The notes under the pieces were generated by a model. The model searched no databases and had not been told where the DNA came from. It saw only the letters and a list, made by a program, of their open reading frames with translations. Source: JANQHO01 sp965218075 (GTDB taxonomy: Bacteria > Bacteroidota > Bacteroidia > Flavobacteriales > Schleiferiaceae). From it: a stretch of DNA of 41,243 nt. Location: the NCBI GenBank assembly GCA_965218075.1, contig CBDCJZ010000001.1, positions 1-41,243 of the forward strand, read 5' to 3'. Position 1 is the first letter of the stretch; each line of letters starts with the position of its first letter. Positions 1 to 8,102 of this stretch are shown here, piece by piece. Position numbers and translations under genes: made by a program.

Positions 1-116
1 GAATCTTCTTCCGAACTTAGAATCAACTCTCCCCTGGTATTATCGCTGGTAATGGTTGTTGTATTATCAACAGATATTTTATTAGTTGAAAGAAATTTTA
101 TTCTGCCATTAATCAT
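1..116 (-). CDS. Distal tail-like protein, N-terminal part (continues at the right end of the window)
   Basis: An ATG at 114-116 overlaps the tape-measure stop (ATGA) and opens a frame that runs off the left edge after 38 codons, starting MINGRIKFLSTNKISVDNTT. The final 7 bases of the window repeat its first 7. Collapsing that overlap joins this frame to the one entering at 41243, giving 795 nt or 264 residues with no stop. The product sits directly after the tape measure and before the baseplate hub-like protein, where siphoviruses encode the distal tail (Dit) protein. The Dit role rests on position and size only. Confidence 0.75.
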   Translation of the reverse strand, partial: MINGRIKFLSTNKISVDNTTTITSDNTRGELILSSEED

Positions 117-2374
117 GTCACGCCAATTCCCAATGCCCTGTTTTCCCTTTGCTCCGCCTCCAGTATTTCAGAATATTGGCCCATGAAGTTGATATCTATT
201 CCAAGGGGTTCAGGGTCTTCTCCTTCTTCTGTTTCCTTGTTTGAATTTACAATAATTTCCGATGCCATTCTGTTCATTTCAACATCTCTTCCCGGAGTTA
301 TCATTTCCCCTGGCTCGGCAAACATTAACTGATGGTCTCCACTGGGAGGAGTTCCCATGGCCCTGCCCACAATACCACCGGTCTGTGCCTTGGGTGCTGC
401 GAATGTTTGAGCAATGACAACCGCACTTTGTGCCGCACCTTGGGCAATAATAAAAGGAACAGCACTGTAAGTCGCAGGCGTTGTTAACGCAAAAGCAACA
501 CCTTGAGCAGTTTTTATGGCAATGTCGGCAATGGCAAATGCTTGTGAAGCCAAAAAGGCAATCCTCTTGTATTTTTCATCCATTGTAGATATGGCGGTAA
601 GCCCGTCAATTGTAATGTTCTTTATTGCACTATATTTAAGTTTAACCAATTCTTTTTCTTGGTCTGATCTTTTCTTTAGTATCTTAGTGGCCTCTGCCCC
701 CCTCTTCCTCTCCGCTTCATCTTGTGATAATACACCTCTTTGTGCTATCGCAATTAATTCATTCTCACGGGTTTGCCTTAGCTCTTTATCCTCTTCATAT
801 TTTTCCGCACTATACTCTTCAGCAATGGCATCGTTTTCAATTCCCAACTCAAATAAAATGGCAGCTTGCTCCGTGGCACTATCCACTTCTTGCTCCCTTC
901 TTATTATATTTTCCTCATTTTTCTTTTTCGTTGCCGCCGCATCCGCCGCTGCCAATGCCGCCAATCTTGCTTTTTCTTTGGCGGGATCGATATCACTACC
1001 CACTTCCAAACTTTCCTTATTCTCTTCCGATACCTTCTTTGCATTCTTATAAAAATTAACAAAAGCGTTTTTCATTTGGCCTAATCCTTCCTTGAATCCG
1101 GCAAGGTCTAATGTAACAGCAGACTTGAAGAGTGTTCTAAATCCGGAAAAAAGTTCAATGAATCCATCCATTGCCGCCTTGCCTATCCGAACAAAATCAT
1201 CCCAGAAGCTTCCAAAGAATTGCAATATTTCAGGAAGGAAAGTAATTAAAAGACCTATACCGGTAGCACCGATCAATCCTCTGACTGCGAACTTAAGGCC
1301 CCCAACACCCAACTTGGCAATGCCAAGTGCCTTGGTTAAATTTCCACTCATCAGTGCAGAGAATAATTTTGTCGCCAATCCTGCGGTTTTCATTACATTG
1401 GAAGACAAGACAACGGCCGTATTAAATGCCGTGACCGCCCCTCCGGCAACACCGACACCCAAGGCGAGAACCTTGGCAAATACCGCACCTGTTAATAATA
1501 CGACCGCTTTTATTCCAAAAAATGCCGCCGTTAGTTTTAAAATATTGGCAAGAGTCTTAAGTAGTTCCTTATTTTCCTTTAGCTTTTGAAAAAAAGTTAT
1601 CATGGCCAATGCAACGGCCTTAATTTCGGGAAGAAAATTATTTCCCAGAAAAACCAAAAACAAACTAAAGTTATCCTTGAGAGTTGAAATAACACCGCTG
1701 GTTGTTTTGGATGCTTTAATCATTCCCTCAAATGCAATACCGCCCTCTTGGGATATCGATTGGAATGCCTTTTCAAAGGTTTTGAAATCTATTTTCCCAG
1801 CAGAAACAAAATCTCTTATTGATGTTTCTGCAATGCCCATGGTTTTTGCAAGTGCCGATGCAATAGGAACCGCCTTCTCTTGAAATTGTTTCAATCTCTC
1901 CCCTGACAACTTACCCTCTGATTTTACTTGCCCAAAGACTGTTGCCAGTTCGCCCAACGGTGTACCAACCGCCGCAGACACATCACCCAGACTTTGCAAA
2001 TGGTCTTTTATGGATTCAACCTCAAAACCAAATCCTAGAAGTTTCTTTCCAGCATTGGCGATGTCTTCAAATTGAAAGGGTGTCGTTGCCGAAAACTCCT
2101 GTAATTCTTCAATCGCTATATTCGCTTTAGTTACAGATTTAGTTAAAACAGCAAACTGGGTTTTAATTGCCTCTATCTTTGCCGCTTCACTAACTATTTT
2201 TCCTATAGCAAAACCAATACCGGTAAATGCCGCACCGGCAACCAATGCCTTGGCGGCGAGAGCACTTGATAATGCGTTTAGTTTTTGAGAAGACGCTTTG
2301 AGATTTGCTTGAGTCCTTTTAAGCCCGGCCCTTACGCCTTGAGTGTCCAGATCGAGTTTTATAGTTACGGCCAC
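113..2374 (-). CDS. Tail tape measure protein
   Basis: A 753-residue protein with the N-terminal tape-measure pattern: an amphipathic start, an Ala-rich segment, then a block (about residues 65-230) with FSATTPF, GQVKSEGKLSGERLKQF and an ISQEGG-type end. This is the layout of the TIGR02675 tape-measure domain. Hydrophobic helices follow at about 270-400, and a Lys/Glu-rich coiled coil at about 455-590. It sets tail length and is ejected during DNA delivery. Using the usual 1.5 angstrom per residue, the tail would be near 110 nm. It starts with GTG at 2374, overlaps the frameshift chaperone ORF by 56 nt, and its stop overlaps the next gene (ATGA), so the tail genes appear translationally coupled. 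Confidence 0.92.
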   Translation of the reverse strand: MAVTIKLDLDTQGVRAGLKRTQANLKASSQKLNALSSALAAKALVAGAAFTGIGFAIGKIVSEAAKIEAIKTQFAVLTKSVTKANIAIEELQEFSATTPFQFEDIANAGKKLLGFGFEVESIKDHLQSLGDVSAAVGTPLGELATVFGQVKSEGKLSGERLKQFQEKAVPIASALAKTMGIAETSIRDFVSAGKIDFKTFEKAFQSISQEGGIAFEGMIKASKTTSGVISTLKDNFSLFLVFLGNNFLPEIKAVALAMITFFQKLKENKELLKTLANILKLTAAFFGIKAVVLLTGAVFAKVLALGVGVAGGAVTAFNTAVVLSSNVMKTAGLATKLFSALMSGNLTKALGIAKLGVGGLKFAVRGLIGATGIGLLITFLPEILQFFGSFWDDFVRIGKAAMDGFIELFSGFRTLFKSAVTLDLAGFKEGLGQMKNAFVNFYKNAKKVSEENKESLEVGSDIDPAKEKARLAALAAADAAATKKKNEENIIRREQEVDSATEQAAILFELGIENDAIAEEYSAEKYEEDKELRQTRENELIAIAQRGVLSQDEAERKRGAEATKILKKRSDQEKELVKLKYSAIKNITIDGLTAISTMDEKYKRIAFLASQAFAIADIAIKTAQGVAFALTTPATYSAVPFIIAQGAAQSAVVIAQTFAAPKAQTGGIVGRAMGTPPSGDHQLMFAEPGEMITPGRDVEMNRMASEIIVNSNKETEEGEDPEPLGIDINFMGQYSEILEAEQRENRALGIGVT

Positions 2375-3079
2375 GACTCACCCACTGATCTATGAATTGA
2401 TTATCCTCTTTAGATAATCCCTCTTTGATTATCTCTGGTAAATATTCCCTGCGAAAACCATACCGCATTTTCCCGCCATGCACGGCAACATTGCTCTCTG
2501 TTTCATTGTAGTTGATTTCCGCAAGCGAGTCTAACACCAACTCTATTTGATCGTTGGTCAGGTCGGCGATTTGGCCGATTGTCCACCCTGTGGAATTTGC
2601 GATTCTTGTAAAGATACCGGCGTAATCAGTTTGTCGATCTCTGATTGGATGACTTTTTTTTTATCTTCAGGCATGTCATTCCATTTCTTAATATCTTCCG
2701 GCAACATACCCGATGCCTGCATTAATATATTGTTACAAGCGGCAATATCACCACAAACAGTCGTTAAAAAAATATCGTAATTGGTTTCAGCGAAGGAGGA
2801 TTTATTGCCCATTTCATCGGTATGGACAAAAAGTCCCTCAAAGACATTGAGTTTTTCTTTTTCAATATCTGTAAGCAAGGAATAAAGACAAGGAAATATC
2901 ACATCGGGATCATATTTTTCCAACGAATTTTCAAATGCCTTCTTGCCAAATCTTCTATGGAAATACTCACGGTGTTTTTGAGTTATTCGACTGAACTTTA
3001 AATTGGCAGTCTTATCCCCATATTCAATATTGACTTCGATGGGAGCTGCCAACAGCGTCGTAAGATTGTTTTTCGCCAT
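2319..3079 (-). CDS. Tail assembly chaperone, -1 frameshift product (GT-like)
   Basis: Reading the 2558-3079 frame to the A9 run (2654-2662 on this strand) and slipping back one base enters a frame with no stop down to 2319. The product is about 253 residues: 142 from the first frame and 111 from the second. The second frame before the 73-residue ORF reads DYAGIFTRIANSTGWTIGQI, then ADLTNDQI. This is the tyrosine/GW/QI signature usual in T-domain tail chaperones, so the coding extends well upstream of any start codon in that frame. In lambda the GT fusion binds the tape measure and recruits tube subunits. The gene order tube, G, GT, tape measure is the expected one. Confidence 0.85.
2558..3079 (-). 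CDS. Tail assembly chaperone, zero-frame product (G-like)
   Basis: A 173-residue soluble protein directly after the tail tube gene and before the tape measure, the fixed position of tail assembly chaperones. It starts MAKNNLTTLLAAPIEV and has an acidic, helical body. Residues 139-142 are DKKK, encoded by GAT followed by nine A, the likely slip site. The 31 residues after the site form a polar tail that the frameshifted product replaces. Sequence similarity to lambda G is not visible by eye; the call rests on position, length and the frameshift architecture. Confidence 0.85.
   Translation of the reverse strand: MAKNNLTTLLAAPIEVNIEYGDKTANLKFSRITQKHREYFHRRFGKKAFENSLEKYDPDVIFPCLYSLLTDIEKEKLNVFEGLFVHTDEMGNKSSFAETNYDIFLTTVCGDIAACNNILMQASGMLPEDIKKWNDMPEDKKKVIQSEIDKLITPVSLQESQIPQGGQSAKSPT
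2654..2662 (-). other. Programmed -1 ribosomal frameshift site (A9 slippery run)
   Basis: On the minus strand the run reads GAT AAA AAA AAA GTC in the zero frame. It contains A AAA AAA, a canonical X XXY YYZ heptamer. Slipping back one base continues into an open frame of 111 codons with typical tail-chaperone T sequence. The zero frame stops 93 nt after the run (TGA, 2558-2560). I did not identify a definite stimulatory pseudoknot. Confidence 0.82.
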
Positions 3080-3092
3080 AAGAGATTAAAGA

Positions 3093-3962
3093 CTATCTCT
3101 TATAAGCGGCAATGTCAGCAACATATTGCAATGTTGGATCAAAAATCATTTTTCCCGTAATTTCATTTGCTGCAAATTCATCACCAAAGTTTAAGTTTAC
3201 TCCCGGGAAAATACAGTTTTGAGCAACCAATTCAAACCAACGGCCATCGGACATGGTTCGGGAGAGACAAACGGCCCTTACCTTTGGAATCGCCTGGCCA
3301 ACCTGCCCAAGCCTTGCCGTATACGCTTCACTTCCCGGGGCAGTGACCCTTAAAAGAAAACTATCTCCAACCTCAAATGTGGAAAGGTCTACAGTAGAAG
3401 CACATGTGGCAGTTACACCGTTCCCAAGGTCAAGACTTGCACCATCGGCAATAGTTACAGTAGTAACCAAGCTATCCAAGAAATTATCATAATCACTTGG
3501 AACAAGATCAGGGGAAGAAATTGCAATAACCTCTGCAAGACCTGTTGTTGTATTTGCTATCCGAATCCGATAAAGCCCTGATTTAATATCCATGGGGATC
3601 GTACTCAACGCAACCGAAACAATACCATCACCCGCCAACATAAAAAGGGATCCCTTTAAATTCCTCGGAGAGTCGATAGCACCGGTAGCTCCCGGATTTA
3701 TTTCTGTAATATCGGCATCCATAAGTGCCTTCATGATATCGCTACCGTATTCGCCAATATTCAATGTTCCTTCAGTGGCGATAGTCGAAACTTCCGTTTC
3801 GATAGGATAAAAAGACGGGCCTGACATCTGCTCGGCAAGCTCAGGCGAAAAATTAAAAACGGCCGATCCGGCAGCCCGAATGGAAACCAACTGATCCCAA
3901 GTAATATAATCAAATAATTTCAACGCTTGAAATTTAAATATCTTTGCATTTTGTACGGTCAT
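3093..3962 (-). CDS. Putative major tail tube protein
   Basis: A 289-residue, beta-rich protein without membrane segments. It lies between the tail completion genes and the tail assembly chaperone, where siphoviruses encode the major tail subunit. The middle (about residues 100-240) is rich in short beta strands with Gly/Asp/Thr turns, and the C-terminus reads NEITGKMIFDPTLQYVADIA. It is longer than a minimal tube protein (about 150-250 residues), so an inserted or surface-exposed extra domain is possible. The role is inferred from synteny; I do not recognise a diagnostic motif. Confidence 0.65.
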   Translation of the reverse strand: MTVQNAKIFKFQALKLFDYITWDQLVSIRAAGSAVFNFSPELAEQMSGPSFYPIETEVSTIATEGTLNIGEYGSDIMKALMDADITEINPGATGAIDSPRNLKGSLFMLAGDGIVSVALSTIPMDIKSGLYRIRIANTTTGLAEVIAISSPDLVPSDYDNFLDSLVTTVTIADGASLDLGNGVTATCASTVDLSTFEVGDSFLLRVTAPGSEAYTARLGQVGQAIPKVRAVCLSRTMSDGRWFELVAQNCIFPGVNLNFGDEFAANEITGKMIFDPTLQYVADIAAYKR

Positions 3963-3963
3963 T

Positions 3964-4449
3964 TTAAACTCCGATCTTTACAGTTAATAAAATTCCGGCA
4001 CTCATATAAATAATACCACTTTTCTGTGCGTCAATGTCAACAGGAGTTGTCGAAGTAATTTGAACTTCGGCGTATTGAAGAAAATCCAAGTCCGACCTTA
4101 AAATACATCCCACCAAACCCATCCTGATTAAAGATATCTGATTTGTCAACTCACCTTTGTCGATAAAGACTACTTGAATCGTATAGGGAATCGTCGCCAA
4201 TGCATCCCTTGCCATATCCTTTGAAACATCATAGTCCACATCACCGATATAAATTAAACCAAACTCATCGTTCCTAACCAATTCATCATTGAGTGATCTT
4301 GAGGAAAAAGATATCTCTCCGAAAGACTTTTCCACATTACTATCAGAAGCAATTCTTGTTGCCTTTTCATTAAATTCAGCGTCGAGAATCTTTAAAAGAG
4401 AATCCCGAATTGTCAATTCGTTTATTATACTCATCATCTTATAAATCAC
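3964..4449 (-). CDS. Putative tail terminator / tail completion protein
   Basis: A 161-residue protein between the virion morphogenesis protein and the tail tube, the usual place of the tail terminator. It opens with a helical segment (INELTIRDSLLKILDAEF), typical of small terminator-type proteins. A beta-rich C-terminal half follows (YTIQVVFIDKGE and VQITSTTPVDIDAQKSGIIY). A GTG at 4449 overlaps the stop of the upstream gene; ATG codons at 4437 and 4434 are equally possible starts. Function is inferred from position. Confidence 0.5.
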   Translation of the reverse strand: MIYKMMSIINELTIRDSLLKILDAEFNEKATRIASDSNVEKSFGEISFSSRSLNDELVRNDEFGLIYIGDVDYDVSKDMARDALATIPYTIQVVFIDKGELTNQISLIRMGLVGCILRSDLDFLQYAEVQITSTTPVDIDAQKSGIIYMSAGILLTVKIGV

Positions 4450-5000
4450 CCATAAAGTTTATCCACTTTTCGTTTTGCACTGGTTACAGATGCTTTCATG
4501 GTTTTCCCCATTTCCCTTTCGATGTAAATAAACAAGGTGGAGGCGATAGATTTGGAAAGCTTCAATGTCATTTTACCGGTTGCAAAGGCAGGTGCTTCAG
4601 GCCCCCAGAAAAGAAACGGTCTTTTTGGAACACCACGACCTTCTTGGTGTTTAACGCCATAAGGAACAGATGATCCAATTAATAAAGTTTTATTTCCCAC
4701 CTGTTTGATGTTTTCACCGCCCGACCTGGTGACAGAAACGGCCAATCTTCCGGTTCTGAATAAAACAGGATAAACAAAACCAACATCTTCCTCCTTGTCA
4801 CGCTTGTAACCAGAAGTCAGGTCTCGATATTGCCCTGGCCCTCTCCTTGAGCGGTCAAAAATAAATTTCCTTGATTCAAGAAATCGATCTCCAATCTCCT
4901 GTAAAGGAACCCTCAAATTATCAACCTTTTGAGACGCTTCTTTTAAAGCGTCGATAAATCTTGTGTAGGAAACCCTGTCATATTTTGCAGAAACTTTCAA
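4446..5000 (-). CDS. Phage virion morphogenesis / tail completion protein (Mu gpG / HK97 gp10-like)
   Basis: A 184-residue basic protein. Near residue 115 it carries SSVPYGVKHQEGRGVPKRPFLFW. The tyrosine, His-x-x-Gly, then (I/V)PxRPFL signature is that of the phage virion morphogenesis family (PF05069) and related gp10-like tail completion proteins. These act at the head-tail interface during joining. The gene overlaps the next upstream gene and is followed by an overlapping gene, so translation is probably coupled across the connector block. Family membership is by motif memory; no search was run. Confidence 0.75.
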   Translation of the reverse strand: MKVSAKYDRVSYTRFIDALKEASQKVDNLRVPLQEIGDRFLESRKFIFDRSRRGPGQYRDLTSGYKRDKEEDVGFVYPVLFRTGRLAVSVTRSGGENIKQVGNKTLLIGSSVPYGVKHQEGRGVPKRPFLFWGPEAPAFATGKMTLKLSKSIASTLFIYIEREMGKTMKASVTSAKRKVDKLYG

Positions 5001-5473
5001 TAATAACCCCTTCTATTTTCTCTATCCCTATGAAACCGCTCTGAATGGGGGATACCTTTTAAATTAGTAACACAATAGTCTCCCGATTGAAACAACCCGC
5101 AATTACCCGCACCACAAGGAGCGGCATCGGGCAAGGTGTAAGAACCTTTTCTTATTTTTCTCAAAACCGCCTCCGGTTCGTCACTTCTTTCAATAACAGG
5201 ATGTTGGTCTGGATAACTATCAGGTGTCGCTATATCCAATTTCTTGGCAATGGATAATCTTGCCAGTTCTATACAGACATCTTTTAAAATTTTAAAAGAA
5301 ATTGGAGAAGAATCCTCCAAGACGGGAACCGTGTAACGATCGCCTATCATGGCATTGATATGGGCAGACTTCCTTCCAATCACATCTTCCAGAAATTCAG
5401 GGCCTGCCTTGGTATTGTCAGATGTCAGTCCGGCAATATTAAGATAAAGATCATCCCTTATACAATAATCCAT
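4997..5473 (-). CDS. Head-tail connector protein, DUF1320 / Mu gp36-like
   Basis: A 158-residue protein that begins with YCIRDDLYLNIAGLTSDNTK and goes on to a VIGRKSAHINAMIGDRYTVP stretch, then an Ala/Leu helix and a PDQHPVIERSDEPEAVLRKI segment. The pattern of an N-terminal D-L motif, AxxxINxxIGxRYxVP, then a conserved late helix is that of Mu gp36-like connectors (DUF1320, PF07030). The C-terminus has two Cys residues in PCGAGNCGLFQSGDYC and ends in an Arg-rich tail. It is a likely component of the neck between portal and tail. Confidence 0.78.
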   Translation of the reverse strand: MDYCIRDDLYLNIAGLTSDNTKAGPEFLEDVIGRKSAHINAMIGDRYTVPVLEDSSPISFKILKDVCIELARLSIAKKLDIATPDSYPDQHPVIERSDEPEAVLRKIRKGSYTLPDAAPCGAGNCGLFQSGDYCVTNLKGIPHSERFHRDRENRRGYY

Positions 5474-5491
5474 AACTTAAGGATAACCCAA

Positions 5492-5743
5492 TTAACCCGG
5501 CAAGTCCTTACTGTCAACATGATTCTTCGCAGGTATTTCAGGGGAAGCTTGAAGCTTGGTCTTCTCCAGCTCCTCATCAATGCTTTCCTGTTTCTTCTTG
5601 ACAACAAAAACTACAGAACCTATCATCGCCAATTTTGTCGCTTCGTTACTATCCATTTCAAAAACAGTACCTGGTTTAATCATTTTTTTTCTATCAGGAT
5701 GCATCTTTATTCTAGTTATCGCCCTGACTTTAACCTTTGCCAT
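5492..5743 (-). CDS. Small head-region protein, Mu gp35-like
   Basis: An 83-residue basic protein beginning MAKVKVRAITRIKMHPDRKK. It continues IKPGTVFEMDSNEATKLAMIGSV, a short beta-barrel-like pattern with IxPGxxFxxxxxEAxxL. I associate this pattern with small proteins next to the capsid gene in Mu-like phages (gp35 type). The tail after residue 50 is Lys/Glu-rich and probably disordered. A good ribosome site (AAAGGA, five T, ATG) supports the start. It lies between the major capsid and connector genes, so a virion assembly role is likely; the exact role is unknown. Confidence 0.6.
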   Translation of the reverse strand: MAKVKVRAITRIKMHPDRKKMIKPGTVFEMDSNEATKLAMIGSVVFVVKKKQESIDEELEKTKLQASPEIPAKNHVDSKDLPG

Positions 5744-5752
5744 AAAAATCCT

Positions 5753-6685
5753 TTAAGCAATAGCGTTTTTAATCAAATAACCACATGTGCCATTTGCAAT
5801 CTTATATTGATAGGCCATATCGTGCAAAATCATTTCGGCATTCGGCATGTCCGCAGGTTCCCGATTAAAAACCCGTGATTCATGACCTGTTTTTTTAACA
5901 CAATAACCTAATGTCCTTTGATGCTTCATAGCAAAAGAGGCCTTATGATAAACGGCAACATCTTTTCCCCAAAAAGCCGTTTCCACCCCACTGGCATTAA
6001 CATAAGCAGCAGAAGGAATGAGAATATTGGGAATGCCAATGGCCCTTTTTAATTGATCGACCGAAATCGCTTCAAACTTACCCGTGCTGCCATAAACATT
6101 GGTAATCTTCGGATGGAATCTCAACGCTTGCAATACATCGAATGGAATAATCGCCGTATTGACAATGCGTTTTGCCGCTTGCCAAACTTGGGTAATTGCA
6201 TCCTTGAAATCTTCAAGAGGATCGCTATTCTCGTAATCGCTCCATTGGGCATCCCCACTTAAAGTTTCACTGTTGTCGGTTGCAAAGGTGGATGCCGTGG
6301 TCATTAAAGACGCAATGGCAAATTCCTTTTCTGTCATAAGAAGGTTTTTCAAACCCATCGTGACATCCGCTTTTGCCATAAAAGGTTGTTCAACCTCTTC
6401 CCTATCCCTTTCAGTCACGAAATCCTTAACACCATGATTATCGACAACATAAGTATTGTTAAGGGTACGATCTACCGTGGGGACAGTATGATAAGAACCT
6501 CTATCAAATACCCTTGTATTATAAAGTTGAAGATGGGCAGTGCCGTAACCGGTAATAATCCCCGACCATTTTGGCACTGGCAACATCGTCAAAACCATGT
6601 CCGCAATATGCCCTTCAGGTCTATAATCGAGGGAAAGATTGGTTAAAACCTGATCAACCCTGGAATTTCTATATTGATTTGACAC
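5753..6685 (-). CDS. Major capsid protein
   Basis: A 310-residue protein directly downstream of the decoration protein and protease/scaffold genes, where Mu-like head modules place the coat protein. Visible features fit an HK97-fold coat of the Mu type: an N-terminal arm, a FVTERDREEVEQPF spine region, a long helix (DPLEDFKDAITQVWQAAKRI), the NTAIIPFDVLQALRFHPKI loop and a late TLGYCVKKTGHESRVF strand. It starts with GTG at 6685 preceded by AAGGAG nine bases upstream, and the upstream gene stops three bases before. The assignment combines position with fold pattern. Confidence 0.85.
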   Translation of the reverse strand: MSNQYRNSRVDQVLTNLSLDYRPEGHIADMVLTMLPVPKWSGIITGYGTAHLQLYNTRVFDRGSYHTVPTVDRTLNNTYVVDNHGVKDFVTERDREEVEQPFMAKADVTMGLKNLLMTEKEFAIASLMTTASTFATDNSETLSGDAQWSDYENSDPLEDFKDAITQVWQAAKRIVNTAIIPFDVLQALRFHPKITNVYGSTGKFEAISVDQLKRAIGIPNILIPSAAYVNASGVETAFWGKDVAVYHKASFAMKHQRTLGYCVKKTGHESRVFNREPADMPNAEMILHDMAYQYKIANGTCGYLIKNAIA

Positions 6686-6688
6686 TTG

Positions 6689-7060
6689 TCACACTCCTTG
6701 TCTAGTGAACATAATTCTAAATATCGCTTCATCAGCAGCGGCCTCCAAGGCATAACCAATAGAAGATTCGGCAGCTCCCGCCACTACAAAATCAGCGTCG
6801 GCAGTAACCTTAACCCTTGCACCTTTGGTTATCGCTCCTCCGGCAAGAGCATAGGCCTCACCACCCTCCCTGAAAAAATCAAGAGTCGCATTGGCGATAT
6901 AATCTTGCGCCCTGGCAAGCCCATGAACCAAATCACCCGTGGCAGTCACAATGGCAAATTCCCTATCATTTGTTCCCTGCTTAAGGGCCTGTCCTTCTTT
7001 TATAGCAGTAGTGATTTTCCCGGAATCATACACGGGATTAAATAATTGTCCTCTTGACAT
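6689..7060 (-). CDS. Capsid decoration protein, DUF2190-like
   Basis: A 123-residue Ala/Gly-rich protein: a basic start, then EGQALKQGTNDREFAIVTAT and GARVKVTADADFVVAGAAES, then SIGYALEAAADEAIFRIMF. The ending, a small beta domain with IGYALEAA, is the usual close of DUF2190 capsid cement proteins (lambda gpD-like role), which stabilise the expanded head. It lies between the protease/scaffold and coat genes, as is common in Mu-like head modules. Confidence 0.8.
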   Translation of the reverse strand: MSRGQLFNPVYDSGKITTAIKEGQALKQGTNDREFAIVTATGDLVHGLARAQDYIANATLDFFREGGEAYALAGGAITKGARVKVTADADFVVAGAAESSIGYALEAAADEAIFRIMFTRQGV

Positions 7061-7063
7061 TTT

Positions 7064-7543
7064 TTATGCTCCTTGATTGTACCGTTTTTCCAAATCGGGA
7101 CGATCTTTCATTACCCGACTAATGGAATCAGTCATGCTTAAATTACTATCTTCTTTTCTTAGTTTAGATGCCAATTCGATAATTTCCCCTTCAGCATCTT
7201 TACCCTTATTTGTAGTATCGGGATTTTTCCCACTATCAGGACTTTTCTTGTAAACCGGCCTGTCGGGAAGAGAAACCTTAAAACCTTCATAGGCCTCGGA
7301 GGAAAGGGTAAGTGCCTTTTCTTTTACCGCCGGCAAAATCCTGCCATCGACAATAAATCTTTCGAGTTCAGCAGACCGCTCGGATAATTCCAGTTTCCGT
7401 TCAGCATCTTTATTTTCTTTTCTCATCGTCTCAACCGAAAGAGTGAGAGAGTCAACCTTGGAAGAAAGCTCTTTATTTTGTTTGACCGATAAAGACAAAG
7501 CATTTCTTGTCGATTCCAGTTGTTTTTTCATGTCGTCACTCAT
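7064..7543 (-). CDS. Nested scaffold protein from an internal start (Mu gpZ-like)
   Basis: Inside the protease gene, the ATG at 7541-7543 is preceded by AAAGGG and an 8-base spacer, a good ribosome site. It opens 159 residues in frame, starting MSDDMKKQLESTRNALSLSV. This is almost purely the coiled-coil scaffold region. Mu (I/Z) and lambda (C/Nu3) make scaffold from such nested starts, and the internal site falls exactly at the domain boundary. Expression is inferred, not shown. Confidence 0.75.
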   Translation of the reverse strand: MSDDMKKQLESTRNALSLSVKQNKELSSKVDSLTLSVETMRKENKDAERKLELSERSAELERFIVDGRILPAVKEKALTLSSEAYEGFKVSLPDRPVYKKSPDSGKNPDTTNKGKDAEGEIIELASKLRKEDSNLSMTDSISRVMKDRPDLEKRYNQGA

Positions 7544-8071
7544 AATATTTTCCCTTTTGTGAGTTGAAAGTTCCGTTACCATTCCAATGTTGACATCTGC
7601 CGGTGAGTTGGTCAAGGATACTTCATACAAAACATTGCCATATTCAGTCTTTCCGTCAGTAGGCGATATATAATTTAAATAAACACCGACCGAAGTATAC
7701 AGGTACTTCTTGCCCATCACATCTTTTTTGCCGTTTTCATTCCAATTAATCGTTGCATATATTTTAAAATTATCCTTCTCTTCTACAAGATCGAGACCGG
7801 TTACCCATCCCGCCGCCGCATCACTTGAGCCTCTTGCCAGTGGATGGGCATAATTAACCGGGATTCGTGCACCCCTGACATTTTTATTGAAATTATCCAC
7901 CAACTGAACCATCTGCCCTTTAGAAAAAGTAAAATCAAATGTATGATCAAAAACAGGTTTGCTGGTAATAATTAAAGTTCTTTCAGGTATTTGATCTTTG
8001 GATTGAACATCTTCAGGAAAATCAAGAATTTCATATCCGGTAGACAGGCGAAAAGATTTTAAATCACTCAT
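7064..8071 (-). CDS. Head maturation protease with scaffold domain, Mu gpI-like
   Basis: A 335-residue protein. The N-terminal 175 residues form a Mu I-type protease domain with ARIPVNYAHPLARGSSDAAA and the LYEVSLTNSPADVNIG ending; the YAHP histidine is a likely catalytic residue of this serine protease family (PF10123). From about residue 178 comes a long Lys/Glu coiled coil typical of capsid scaffolds, ending in a basic region. It should cleave scaffold and coat in the prohead. A separate internal start gives the scaffold alone. It lies between the portal and decoration genes. Confidence 0.85.
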   Translation of the reverse strand: MSDLKSFRLSTGYEILDFPEDVQSKDQIPERTLIITSKPVFDHTFDFTFSKGQMVQLVDNFNKNVRGARIPVNYAHPLARGSSDAAAGWVTGLDLVEEKDNFKIYATINWNENGKKDVMGKKYLYTSVGVYLNYISPTDGKTEYGNVLYEVSLTNSPADVNIGMVTELSTHKRENIMSDDMKKQLESTRNALSLSVKQNKELSSKVDSLTLSVETMRKENKDAERKLELSERSAELERFIVDGRILPAVKEKALTLSSEAYEGFKVSLPDRPVYKKSPDSGKNPDTTNKGKDAEGEIIELASKLRKEDSNLSMTDSISRVMKDRPDLEKRYNQGA

Positions 8072-8102
8072 AACTCAATAATTTACTTTTAAATAATGAC
8101 TG

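Noticed and set aside
516..1059. Plus-strand open frames opposite the tape measure
   Set aside because: Shadow frames of a strong minus-strand gene; Ser/Phe-rich composition with no ribosome sites.
2319..2540. Independent 73-residue gene with TTG start
   Set aside because: The same frame is open and protein-like well upstream, back to the A9 slip site; a -1 frameshift explains it better.
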